Shown here: piece after piece, positions 18,267 through 26,558 of the stretch
Position numbering within the stretch: the first letter of the stretch is position 1
Layout of the letters: each line of letters starts with the position of its first letter
Source: Belliella calami
Lineage (GTDB): Bacteria; Bacteroidota; Bacteroidia; Cytophagales; Cyclobacteriaceae
Assembly (NCBI RefSeq): GCF_022549695.1
Contig: NZ_JAKZGS010000029.1
Span: 1 to 36,054, forward strand
Length of the DNA stretch: 36,054 nt
Direction of reading: 5' to 3'
Notes under the pieces: model-generated
Seen by the model: only the letters and a program-made list of their open reading frames with translations
Told to the model about the DNA's origin: nothing
The model's database searches: none
Made by a program: the position numbers and the translations under genes

Positions 18267-18833
18267 ATGATTTATAAGGTGTGATGGTTAAAAGAAGAAC
18301 CGCTTTCGGATTTTTAGAGAGTAGCTTTATCTGTTTTTTTACATTCAAAGCTGCGAGAAGTCAAATAGTATTGAAATTTCATTTATAGTACCAGATAACT
18401 GATTTTTTTGCAATGCTGAAAATTCATACGCTTCAATCAACCTTCTTTTTCTCAACTGTATATTTGTTTTTTCGCGCAAAAAGGAAGAGGTTTTGCGAGA
18501 AATACCTTTTTTGACAACTATTTACATCAAAACAGAATATTTTTCTCCTCAAATGGGCTTTTTATTTTTTTTAAACCGTATCTTCAATAAATTTGTATAA
18601 AATAACAAATATAACTCACTGGATTCGCCTTATAATCAGATGCATTTTTTTCTCATAGCATGCTGATCTGTCCGATAAAATTTGTTAACATGTTACCAAA
18701 AAACACAGCTTCTAGCACTAAGCTTGGGGCTACCTAATTTTGTTTTTTGGTAAGAAAAAGTAAAAATAGAGAACGGAAATAATTGTAAGTCAGTTAACTT
18801 ATAAGAATATTTTCAAAAAAGAAGTAATAGCAT
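18267..18833. other. Intergenic region, AT-rich
   Basis: The 567-bp gap has no open frame that looks real. It holds a perfect 13-bp inverted repeat near its right end, listed separately. I see no terminator for the upstream gene. Confidence 0.45.
18693..18753 (+). promoter_or_regulatory. Operator-like inverted repeat overlapping a -7 box
   Basis: TTACCAAAAAACA (18693-18705) and TGTTTTTTGGTAA (18741-18753) are perfect reverse complements, 35 bases apart. The right arm overlaps TAATTTTG (18735-18742), a -7-type box without a clear -33 partner. The arrangement suits a repressor site or a leader hairpin for the gene starting at 18834. Confidence 0.45.
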
Positions 18834-19883
18834 ATGAGCCAAGAAGAAATCGATCAAAAAGTAGAATCAACAAAAACGGAATTTCAAAATAAAGTACTAT
18901 TGGTGTCTTTTGATGAGCAATCGAAAATCGCCAAAAAACTTAAAAAGGAGGTTGAAGTCCTCGATCAAATTGTGTTGGAGTCTGTTCCTGATGATCGTAC
19001 ATTCAATTTTATTACTCTGAAGCCAGCCATAGATAAGGCAAAAGAAGAAGGGCATAATCTTTTGATCGCCATAGATCCAGAAAACAACAGGGTTTCTCTT
19101 GTGGTAAGGAAAGAAAAAGATGGGCTAATGATGGTGTTGAATAGCCATCAGGTTGCAGCAATCTTGTTTTATAGATGGTCTAATTCAGGAAAGTACAATG
19201 ATTTGCTTTTGCTCAAGTCTGTACTTATTTCTGACTTGATGGATAACCTTGCTCACAAAGGTGGCATCAATACAATTGACGAGGTAGTAGACCATGGAGA
19301 CCTAAGTACTGCTTTCCAGAGAGTAAAAAAAGAGAATGTGGACAACCCTATTGTCGGTTTTAACATTGATCAGCAGGTGATGCACTCAGACTTAGAATTT
19401 GAAGATATTGTCGCGGAGTTGATCCAAATAGAAGCAGAACAAGGAGCGTTGGAAAAGACGATGTTTGATTACTTGCTTGAAATCTATTTCTACAATGGAT
19501 TCTACAAAGAAAAAACCGTGTCACTAGATATCGCTACTAAAGCACAAGCTAAGCAGTTGTCGACTTTTATGGATTCGATCAGAAAAAATCCAAAGTCATT
19601 GGAAGCTACTTTCCCATTGAGTACAATCACAGATTACACCAAAGGAAAGAAAATAAATGTATTGACAGATAAGGTTTACCCTTTTGCGTCAAGTACAACA
19701 AATATGTTGAAGATAGAAGGCACAAACTATGTCTTTATCACTTTCGCCCCAACGGCAGAAAAGATGACCTACTATATAAGCATTAGAGAGTCTGTAAACT
19801 CAAAACAACGCTTCGAGGTAGTCAACAAAATGCTCGATCAGGAGATCATGAAAGTAGTACAGATGTTGAATAGAGGGATTTGA
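18834..19883 (+). CDS. Conserved-looking cytoplasmic protein of unknown function
   Basis: The protein has 349 residues with no signal peptide or membrane segment. It is charged and mixed alpha/beta, with a possible coiled-coil N-terminus (about 1-45). Faint thoughts of nucleoid-associated or chaperone-like proteins did not hold up, and I recognise no motif. Codon use matches its neighbours and the length is substantial, so it is a real gene. It has its own upstream inverted repeat and a strong terminator at 19912-19950, so it is probably a single-gene unit. Confidence 0.8.
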   Translation: MSQEEIDQKVESTKTEFQNKVLLVSFDEQSKIAKKLKKEVEVLDQIVLESVPDDRTFNFITLKPAIDKAKEEGHNLLIAIDPENNRVSLVVRKEKDGLMMVLNSHQVAAILFYRWSNSGKYNDLLLLKSVLISDLMDNLAHKGGINTIDEVVDHGDLSTAFQRVKKENVDNPIVGFNIDQQVMHSDLEFEDIVAELIQIEAEQGALEKTMFDYLLEIYFYNGFYKEKTVSLDIATKAQAKQLSTFMDSIRKNPKSLEATFPLSTITDYTKGKKINVLTDKVYPFASSTTNMLKIEGTNYVFITFAPTAEKMTYYISIRESVNSKQRFEVVNKMLDQEIMKVVQMLNRGI

Positions 19884-19911
19884 TTGTCTGAACTTTCAAG
19901 TGTCATATTGA

Positions 19912-19950
19912 TAAAAAAAAACCACCTCAATTTTGAAGGTGGTTTTTTTT
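19912..19950. terminator. Bidirectional terminator
   Basis: ACCACCT (19921-19927) pairs with AGGTGGT (19937-19943), flanked by a run of A on the left and of T on the right, so it works in both directions. It serves the + strand gene ending at 19883 and the convergent methyltransferase gene, whose stop overlaps it. Confidence 0.85.
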
Positions 19951-20578
19951 ATGGTTTTTGAAAAACGATTATTCTTTTTTCGTCAGTGTAGATGGTTTTC
20001 AACAAGAAATTTTCTGATAACCATTTCATAGTCTTGTTGGAGAAAAATGTGGTGTGCGTAGGGTCTTTGATGTAGTACCAATCAGAAACCTTTTCTAAAC
20101 CAGGATGCAATTCAGTCATGATGGAAAGGTATCCTTGAGGTTTTAGAAGATCCAAAATTTTGTCAAATTCATTTTTTGGAAAGTGGAAATGCTCTACGCA
20201 TTCAGTTGCAAAAATCAAGTTATATTCAGAAGACTTGATGCCGTCCCTAAAAAAGAATGGATCATAATTGTCACAAGAGATTTTATACTCGTGAAGAATG
20301 GAATCGATCGTGGGACCTGGGCCACATCCGAAATCAAGAGCTTTCATGCTAGGCTGGAGATAAGAGAGCAAAGGGCTTATTGCTTGTTTTAAGAATGAAA
20401 CATATCCAGGGAACTGCGGGCCGTTTTTATGTTTTAGGTAATGTTCTTTTTCCCCATTTCCCAAAAACGAAGATTTCGGTTTCCTGAAAATCAGATTACA
20501 ATTTTGGCAACAAGTAAATTCATCCTTGCATTCAAAATTAAAGCTGGAAGATAGGCAGAGCGGGCAGTTTTCAATCAT
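19949..20578 (-). CDS. Class I SAM-dependent methyltransferase with zinc-ribbon N-terminus
   Basis: The protein has 209 residues. Two Cys pairs (CPLC at 5-8 and CQNC at 24-27) form a probable zinc ribbon. ALDFGCGPG (about 80) is the SAM-binding motif I of the class I fold. DPTHTTFFS (about 172) is a motif often seen in Methyltransf_11/23-type proteins. Its substrate is unknown. It converges with the gene to its left and shares the bidirectional terminator there. No promoter of standard form was found upstream. Confidence 0.85.
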   Translation of the reverse strand: MIENCPLCLSSSFNFECKDEFTCCQNCNLIFRKPKSSFLGNGEKEHYLKHKNGPQFPGYVSFLKQAISPLLSYLQPSMKALDFGCGPGPTIDSILHEYKISCDNYDPFFFRDGIKSSEYNLIFATECVEHFHFPKNEFDKILDLLKPQGYLSIMTELHPGLEKVSDWYYIKDPTHTTFFSNKTMKWLSENFLLKTIYTDEKRIIVFQKP

Positions 20579-20915
20579 TTTTTAAAGTTGAAGAAAAAAA
20601 TCAATAAGCCAAAGCTGTATAGAGAGCTTTTGGGTTCAAGATTTCTTGGAGGGTTGTTTTGTACGGATTTAGCATAAGATTCAAGAAAGAGTAGCTGTAA
20701 TCTTTTTTTAACGAGCTTAAAATAAAAAATTTATTCTGATTGTAAGCATAAAAAGCTTAGCTTTGCGCCTTCTTTAAACAAAACACAAGGCATAGAAATG
20801 ACTTGTACTCCACCCTGAGTATTTATTTTTTTAATTAAAATCTTCTAATCATCTGATTAGGGGTAGCATAATATTGCCTTTTATTTACTGACATTCCTAT
20901 TTAACAAATTACAAT
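20579..20915. other. Intergenic region upstream of the SulP gene
   Basis: The 337-bp divergent gap is AT-rich. TAGCTTTG (20758-20765) fits a -7 box for the SulP gene, but the only TTG upstream is 15 bases away, so the promoter is doubtful. Nothing else was found. Confidence 0.35.
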
Positions 20916-22449
20916 ATGACACAGATGTTTTATCGCCTGTTCAAACCTACGCAGGCAAATCTGAAAGATGAAGTATTATCTGGGCTGACAGTGGCCTTGG
21001 CTTTAGTGCCAGAGGCGGTCGCATTTTCTTTGATTGCAAATGTAAGCCCTTTGGTAGGTCTTTACACCGCCTTTATGATTGGATTGATTACCTCGATTTT
21101 AGGTGGTCGTCCTGGGATGATTTCTGGTGCTACAGGTGCTATCGCAGTAGTGGTAGTGGCCTTGGTGGTTACACATGGAGAGGAATACTTATTTGCTGCA
21201 GTTGTTTTGATGGGTTTGATACAGATATTGGTTGGGGTGTTGAAGCTTGGTAAATTGATTCGCTTAGTTCCCCATCCGGTAATGTTCGGGTTTGTCAATG
21301 GCTTGGCGATAGTGATTGCAATGGCTCAGTTTGATCAATTTAAATTTAAGACACCAGATGGATTAGATTTGTGGATGACTGGGACGCCACTGTGCTTGAT
21401 GATTGGTTTGGTTATTTTGACAATGCTTATCATCAAGTTCTTGCCAAAATTGACCACAGCTATTCCTTCTGCGCTTGTAGCTATTTTGGTTATATCCTCC
21501 ATCGTTATTTTTGGAGGAAACCCGTACAGTAGGAGACTTGGCATCTATCAGTGGAGGTTTGCCACAATTTCATATTCCCATGGTTGATTTGAATTGGGAG
21601 ACTTTCATGATAATTTTACCATATGCAGCGATAATGGCAGGGGTTGGATTGATCGAAAGTTTGCTTACTCTGACATTGATAGATGAAATTACCGAGACAA
21701 GAGGTCATGGAAACAAAGAGTGTGTTGCCCAAGGTATAGCAAACTTGACCACAGGTTTTTTTGGTGGTATGGGTGGATGTGCGATGATAGGTCAATCATT
21801 GATCAATGTAAATGCTGGAGGAAGAAACCGGATTTCGGGAATAGTCGCTTCAGTCGGACTTTTGATCTTTATTTTGTTTCTGTCGACTTATATAGAGATG
21901 ATCCCGATGGCAGCGCTAGTTGGGTTGATGTTTATGGTAGCAATAGGTACTTTTGAGTGGGCTTCGTTGAAAGTGTTCCGGAAAGTGCCTTTTCATGATG
22001 TTTTGGTAATGGTAGTAGTTACTTTGGTGACTGTTTTTCTTCACAATCTTGCATTGGCGGTACTGATAGGAGTGATTATTTCAGCTTTGGTATTTGCATG
22101 GCAAAATGCCAAGATGATCAGGACTAGAAAAAGGATAGATGAAAATGGGGTGAAGCATTATGAAGTGTTCGGGCCATTGTTCTTTGCTTCGGCGTTGACA
22201 TTTGGGCAAAAATTCGATCCGATCAATGATCCAGATGAGATTGTTCTTGATTTTGCAGAAAGTAGAATCGTTGATCATTCAGGGATAGATGCAATTCATA
22301 AAGTAACAGAAAGGTATGAAAAGGTTGGGAAGACAGTTTATATTCGTCACCTCAATAGTTCTAGTAGAGTTTTGTTAGAACGAGCAGAAAAGATCATCAA
22401 TGTGAATTACACAGATGACGATCCAAGTTTCAAGATTGTCACAGATTGA
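20916..22449 (+). pseudogene. SulP family anion transporter, interrupted by a frameshift
   Basis: Two overlapping frames together give one SulP protein of about 510 residues. The first (from ATG 20916, reading to 21587) has the N-terminal Sulfate_transp signature and multiple membrane helices ([35 protein letters not shown]). The second takes over near 21516 with [16 protein letters not shown], more helices, and a C-terminal STAS domain containing DHSGIDAI. The switch needs one base skipped, or two missing bases restored, around 21513-21517 (GGAGGAAACCC). The rest is intact. Either the gene is freshly broken or the sequence has an error here. An intact protein would move sulfate, bicarbonate or a similar anion. 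Confidence 0.85.
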
Positions 22450-22467
22450 TTTGAAATAACATGTTAA

Positions 22468-22498
22468 GTATATCCCAAAGGTCATATTTGGGATATAC
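22468..22498 (+). terminator. Hairpin downstream of the SulP gene
   Basis: GTATATCCCAAA (22468-22479) pairs perfectly with TTTGGGATATAC (22487-22498). It lacks a T-run, so it may be a weak terminator or an mRNA 3'-end stabiliser. Confidence 0.45.
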
Positions 22499-22582
22499 AT
22501 AATTTAAGTGGATGTTAAAGAATTGAAAATCAATGGATAAAAGTTGATATGTAATTATTTTCAAAATTTATCATAACCTATC

Positions 22583-22614
22583 CTTGCATTTTAATATTAA
22601 TACTACTACTTTTG
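22583..22614 (+). promoter_or_regulatory. Promoter of the initiator tRNA locus
   Basis: TTG (22584-22586), a spacer of 20 bases and TACTTTTG (22607-22614) match the Bacteroidota consensus. Transcription would start near 22621, about 60 bases before the decayed tRNA copy, and read into the intact one. Confidence 0.6.
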
Positions 22615-22681
22615 TACCACGATATCAGCAAATGGTTGATCAACAAAAGAAAAATTCGATAATTAATCGATAAAAATATAT

Positions 22682-22747
22682 CGCGGGATGGAGCAGTTGG
22701 TAGCTCGTCGGGCTCATATCCGCCGCGGCGGACACAGGTTCGAGTCC
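22682..22747 (+). pseudogene. Decayed duplicate of the initiator tRNA
   Basis: The first 37 bases, through the anticodon CAT, are identical to the intact tRNA 99 bases downstream, and so are ACAGG and TTCGAGTCC of the T arm. The 3' side of the anticodon stem and the variable region are replaced by TCCGCCGCGGCGGA (22719-22732), a perfect 14-base palindrome, and the 3' acceptor strand is gone. The eight or so bases before both copies also match (ATATAT before CGCGGG), which indicates a tandem duplication. Confidence 0.8.
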
Positions 22748-22780
22748 ACAAAAAAGTGATTTAATTTAATAAAGATATAT

Positions 22781-22853
<73 letters not shown>

Positions 22854-22856
22854 CAT

Positions 22857-22892
22857 AGAACCCCTTATACGTTCAGTATTTGGGGTTTTTTC
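22857..22892 (+). terminator. Terminator of the tRNA transcript
   Basis: AACCCC (22859-22864) pairs with GGGGTT (22882-22887), followed by a run of T to 22891. It lies directly behind the tRNA. Confidence 0.7.
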
Positions 22893-23024
22893 TTTTCAAT
22901 GGGCTGTATGATAGGCTACTAAAATTGTAGTAAAATTGAAATTATTGTGATATAATTTTAAAATCCAGTCTTCATTTTTTAGAATCAGAGACAAAAGCTG
23001 AGCGATAATAGGATGCCCTGATAA

Positions 23025-23648
23025 AAAATTAATTTAAATACGGGTGATTACAAAACCCTTTTTAAGTATCCCACAGAAAGTTCTTACAGGCAAGTGTTTT
23101 TTTGGGGAAATGAAGTGCCTTATTTTATATACCACAATGGTAAGTATGTTTTAAGCTTTCCATTGGATCCGAATATTTATATTTTCACTGAAGAATCAGA
23201 GGAATACAAAATCATTCCTTATTCAGGTAATTTAAACAAAAATGTTATTGGGGTGGAATTTGGAATGTATCAAGGTGATTTCTTATCAGATCATTTTATA
23301 GATGTTCATTATAACAAAAATGATTTTAATTTAGTGTCTAAAAGCCTATTGGTAAAATCAGGAAAGGAATACTTTGTAAGAGTTTCTAGAAAAGCTATCA
23401 ATGATGAAAATTTAGATATTAAGGATTTAAATACTTTCATGATTTCAAATCCAAAACAAGATTATATTATTCAAATTGTGGATTTGAATAATGAAGGATC
23501 TAATGAATGGAAGGAATTTTTACTACCAAGTGAATACAAGAATTTCGTTTACATTGATGAAAATGGCAAATTATATTTAAAAAGGAGTAATGAAAAAAGT
23601 GAAGAATATACAATTGATTTGGTTAGTTGGAATTTTGATGATTTTTGA
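23025..23648 (+). pseudogene. 5'-truncated propeller-like protein gene
   Basis: The frame is open from a stop at 23022 through 23648. A GTG at 23094 would give 184 residues, but protein-like sequence continues upstream of it (NTGDYKTLFKYPTESSYRQ) with no start codon. The strand-rich repeats with Tyr/Asp/Gly pattern resemble the C-terminal half of secreted Bacteroidota beta-propeller proteins, perhaps of the DUF4221 type, but I cannot confirm the family. No signal peptide remains. It is probably a remnant and it overlaps the next lipoprotein frame by 59 bases. Confidence 0.45.
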
Positions 23649-23832
23649 AAGTTGCAGCGATAATAAAGTTCAAATCTTTACGAAGTTATCTATTAAAGAC
23701 TCATCTTTTAATCTAATTTTAACAACAAATCTTGATTGTAGTACTTGTATCAATCAAATAATTTATGGAAAAAGAAGTACTAATGTTTATCATGATGTAG
23801 TCTTTTTTCATTCACAAAAGCTTCATTATTAG
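23590..23832 (+). CDS. Short lipoprotein, probably truncated
   Basis: The frame has 80 residues. The N-terminus has two Lys, a hydrophobic core (IQLIWLVGILMIF) and a lipoprotein-type Cys at ESCSDN. A later CSTC motif in TTNLDCSTCINQ recalls thioredoxin-like lipoproteins found next to propeller proteins in this phylum. It ends soon after that motif, where such proteins would continue for another 50-100 residues, so it is likely a 3'-truncated remnant paired with the truncated gene before it. Confidence 0.4.
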   Translation: MKKVKNIQLIWLVGILMIFESCSDNKVQIFTKLSIKDSSFNLILTTNLDCSTCINQIIYGKRSTNVYHDVVFFHSQKLHY

Positions 23833-24044
23833 ATTTCAATATTGTAGATGCCCTTAATACTAATACCTGTTGAAGTAAGTAAAACATTCAAGTTTTTTAG
23901 CTTTCCTCTAACTTTCAGCTCTCCAAACTCTTTTCCTGTCTGACATAAAAAATTTTTAATATGCAAGATTGTTGCAATATTGTCAAAAGATTTTTCATGT
24001 CCCAAGTAAGACCACTTTTCCTTTTCACAATTCTTAACTTCCAT
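23829..24044 (-). CDS. Small ORF of unknown function
   Basis: The frame has 71 residues, an ATG start, and a balanced composition with ordinary codon use (GHEKSFDNIATILHIKNFL). It converges with the truncated lipoprotein. It has no recognisable domain and could be a fragment of a larger gene, since the neighbourhood is full of remnants. Confidence 0.3.
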   Translation of the reverse strand: MEVKNCEKEKWSYLGHEKSFDNIATILHIKNFLCQTGKEFGELKVRGKLKNLNVLLTSTGISIKGIYNIEI

Positions 24045-24126
24045 TAAAGATTCTTAAGATGAAATCAGATTTGATTATAACTAATTTTATGGCATCATAT
24101 CATTTAGACCTTAAATCATTACCAAA

Positions 24127-24282
24127 ATGAGAAAATTCAGAAAAGTAAAAGGTTCAGAGTTAGCGGAAAGCTATAAAAAAGGTTGGGAAATGGCTATCAA
24201 TAGTCTTGAGAAGGCTAACTCAAACGATAAAGAATCCCCTATTTTTATTATTCGACCAAAAAACCAAAAATTGTTTGCTTGA
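24127..24282 (+). CDS. Small basic ORF of unknown function
   Basis: The frame has 51 residues from ATG 24127 to TGA 24280-24282. The N-terminus is Lys-rich (MRKFRKVKGSELAESYKKGW) and the end reads IFIIRPKNQKLFA. The composition looks like a real small protein, but no family is recognised and no promoter was found. Confidence 0.3.
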   Translation: MRKFRKVKGSELAESYKKGWEMAINSLEKANSNDKESPIFIIRPKNQKLFA

Positions 24283-24364
24283 GCTAGAATGAAATTACTC
24301 AAATTTGATTAGTATAATCAAGGTGAACGAAGCTCATTTCTCGAATCAGGCTAATTTTTACACA

Positions 24365-25150
24365 CTAATTTTTCAATAGACCAAACCATTTCAATAGAGT
24401 GTTGTATGGCTTTGACCAAGTTCGCTGAAACCTTAATGGTCCATTGAGCTCACGGTCAAAAAAATCAAAATGCTTTGCATTCAAATAATCAATACGTAGT
24501 TGCTTTTTTTTGTTGGTACCAGTTTTTTTTCTTTTGCTTTCAGGGGTCAATCTGTAATAAAATCCTATGAAAGGCAGTTGAACAACTTCTCCTTCTTTTT
24601 TGAGCATTTTGATCCAAAATTCCCAGTCTTCTCTTCCCATGACCATATCTTCAGAGAATCCGCCCACTGCTTCAAAATCTTTTTTCCAGAAAAGTGCAGA
24701 CACAAAAATCATATTGTCTCTTGCCAATTGATTCCTACTAAATGCCTTTAGGTTCCAAAGATTCTCGTTTTTCCCATCAAATTTTACTGCTTGGCAATAG
24801 ACGACTTTTACAGCCGGGTTATTTTTTAAGGCCTCTACTCCCTTTTTCAGATAGTCTACTCCTATTTTATCGTCTCCGTCTAGGGGCAAAATAATATCTC
24901 CAGACGCATATTTCACACCTGTGTTTCTTGCTTTTGCCACACCACCATTGGGTTGGTCGATCAGTTTTATTTCTGGATGGATGTTTTTTAGTTGTTCAGC
25001 TATTGCCAGGGAGTCATCCTTGGAGCCATCATTGACGATGATGATCTCGAGTGGGCGATAGGAGGAGGCTAGGACTGAATTGACTGTTTCAGAGAGATAT
25101 TTTCCTTGATTGTAACAGGGAATTACAACAGTCACCATTTCATTTTTCAT
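24365..25150 (-). CDS. Family 2 glycosyltransferase
   Basis: The 261-residue protein has a GT-A fold: VTVVIPCYNQGKYL at the N-terminus, VNDGSKDDS near 39, GGVAKARNTG near 70, and LDGDD near 93 as the metal/nucleotide-sugar-binding DxD-type motif. EDWEFW near 174 matches the catalytic-base region. It would transfer a sugar to a glycan, lipid or protein at the cytoplasmic membrane. Its start overlaps the stop of the FkbM gene by 4 bases (ATGA), so the two are translationally coupled and probably modify the same glycan. Confidence 0.9.
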   Translation of the reverse strand: MKNEMVTVVIPCYNQGKYLSETVNSVLASSYRPLEIIIVNDGSKDDSLAIAEQLKNIHPEIKLIDQPNGGVAKARNTGVKYASGDIILPLDGDDKIGVDYLKKGVEALKNNPAVKVVYCQAVKFDGKNENLWNLKAFSRNQLARDNMIFVSALFWKKDFEAVGGFSEDMVMGREDWEFWIKMLKKEGEVVQLPFIGFYYRLTPESKRKKTGTNKKKQLRIDYLNAKHFDFFDRELNGPLRFQRTWSKPYNTLLKWFGLLKN

Positions 25151-25992
25151 TGATCAAAATATTTTTGGAATAGTTTATTTCCTTTCTTTAGAGCGAGTGT
25201 GTTTGGTCCGAATTTACGAGTATTATACTCCAATTTCCCCAGCGTTTCCAAATAGAAATTGTAGGCTCTTTCTTCCAAACCCACATTTTCAAATATTATG
25301 CACTCAGGCTCTGTTTTTGCGATATCAAATATACGGATTACTTCCAAATCGTATCCTTCAGCATCAATCTGCAGCAAGTCAATTTTTCCAAGCTTATATT
25401 TTTTCAATAAGGTAGCAGGAGAAATTACATCTACATCTTCATGACTGATCCATTTGCTTTTGTCTATAGGGATTTTAATATCGAATTTTGAGCAATTTGT
25501 CTCGACTATTCCATCTGCAAAAGCACTTTCAATTTTTTCTCTTGAAAAAGATGTTAAGCCTGTCGCCCAACGCATGTCTGAAAACCCAACTTTGTAAATG
25601 GGTTGTGTCCCATCCTCTTCTCCGATTGCGGCACAAAGTGTGATAATCCCTTTGTTTTTCGCATATATTTTTTTTAGAAATTGATTGTAAACAGCAGGTT
25701 GGGGTTCTAGTAAGATGCCATTCCAATTGTCCCTCTTGATGAATTTGTGGATTGGGTCATGTGTGATGCCATCATTTGCACCTATTTGGATTACTGTAAA
25801 TCCTGAGTTTTTCTTAGATAAGGAGTATTCATTCAAAAAACCACTCAAGCTTCCTTCCTTTGGATGGTATAAATATTTATAAAAGCCTAAAAACAGAAGG
25901 TTGTTGGATGCGCTCAAATTAAAGCGGATGGATTTCCACTGACTTTGCAACTTTCTCTTCAGGGATAGAACTTTCGAGGGATTACGAGACAT
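25147..25992 (-). CDS. FkbM family SAM-dependent methyltransferase
   Basis: The 281-residue protein has the FkbM pattern: VIQIGANDG (about 67) for SAM binding, ILLEPQP (about 92) and LLQIDAEGYDLEVI (about 206). Family members O-methylate sugars or hydroxyls on surface glycans and natural products. With the coupled GT2 gene downstream it fits a small polysaccharide-decoration operon. A 7-bp inverted repeat lies in its leader (26031-26063). The NRPS locus is 10 kb away, so a link is unlikely. Confidence 0.88.
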   Translation of the reverse strand: MSRNPSKVLSLKRKLQSQWKSIRFNLSASNNLLFLGFYKYLYHPKEGSLSGFLNEYSLSKKNSGFTVIQIGANDGITHDPIHKFIKRDNWNGILLEPQPAVYNQFLKKIYAKNKGIITLCAAIGEEDGTQPIYKVGFSDMRWATGLTSFSREKIESAFADGIVETNCSKFDIKIPIDKSKWISHEDVDVISPATLLKKYKLGKIDLLQIDAEGYDLEVIRIFDIAKTEPECIIFENVGLEERAYNFYLETLGKLEYNTRKFGPNTLALKKGNKLFQKYFDQ

Positions 25993-26199
25993 TTTTTACT
26001 TTTGATTTATGTCAATTCTTTATTTTGAAATAGGCGAAATTTTCAGTTCAGAATAATCGCCTAAAATCAAATTTGTATTTCTTTGACTACAATCACAAAT
26101 ATTTGAAAAATAAAAAGCTTTAATAGATATAAGAATTGAAATTCATTTAATTGATTATCCGCTTATTTTAATGCTGCCTATCAATAATGTTTTGATAGG

Positions 26200-26277
26200 T
26201 GAGCGATTTGAGTACTTGTTCAAGAGTATACGCAATATTTAAATCCTCTATCTAATTAACATGCAAAATTACACTTA
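26200..26277 (+). repeat. Structured intergenic repeat, copy C (short form)
   Basis: GAGCGATTTGAGTA is followed directly by CTTGTTCAAGAGTATACGC, an ATTTAAA stretch and AACATGCAAAATT. It aligns with copy B at both ends but lacks B's inner hairpin. The outer stem (TTGAGTA with TATACGCAA) still forms with one mismatch although its sequence differs from B. It lies about 280 bases upstream of era. Confidence 0.5.
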
Positions 26278-26535
26278 ATTAAATTTATTTGTAAATTAAT
26301 ATGGCTTTATGATTATAATTCAGCAGTATTATAAATAATAATCCAGCTAAGTATCTATCCATTTTTTGCATTTTACCATGATCTACAAGTTCACAAGAGT
26401 TAATAAAAAATCTTGAAGTCCGTTTTTTCATACTATTGTAAAAGTCGATTGTCAAGTTTGTTTTCGAAAACTTTTATTTTCCAAACTTTCTTTGGTTTAT
26501 TTCTTCAAATGTATTATCACTCGAAAAAAATCAAG

Positions 26536-26543
26536 TACCTTTG
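26536..26543 (+). promoter_or_regulatory. -7 box of the era-der promoter
   Basis: TACCTTTG matches the TAnnTTTG consensus. No good -33 element lies 19-21 bases upstream. The start of transcription would fall near 26550, only about 10 bases before ATG 26559. This argues for that start and against the in-frame TTG at 26541, which lies within the box. Confidence 0.5.
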
Positions 26544-26558
26544 TGCAAAATTATTGTC

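Larger units (their letters stand above)
25993..26558. other. Divergent intergenic region upstream of era
   Basis: This AT-rich gap of 566 bases contains the TAGGCGA/TCGCCTA inverted repeat (26031-26037 and 26057-26063) near the FkbM start, copy C of the structured repeat, and a -7 box for era. No gene is seen in it. Confidence 0.5.

Noticed and set aside
18834-19883. Assignment as a nucleoid-associated (NdpA/YejK-like) protein
   Set aside because: Only the size is similar. No motif could be matched, so it is left unnamed.
21505-21530. Programmed ribosomal frameshift in the SulP gene
   Set aside because: No slippery heptamer followed by a stable structure is visible, and the family is not known to use one. 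A mutation or read error explains it better.
26541-26558. TTG start for era, adding six residues
   Set aside because: The TTG lies in the -7 box TACCTTTG, and the ATG at 26559 gives the usual Era N-terminus.
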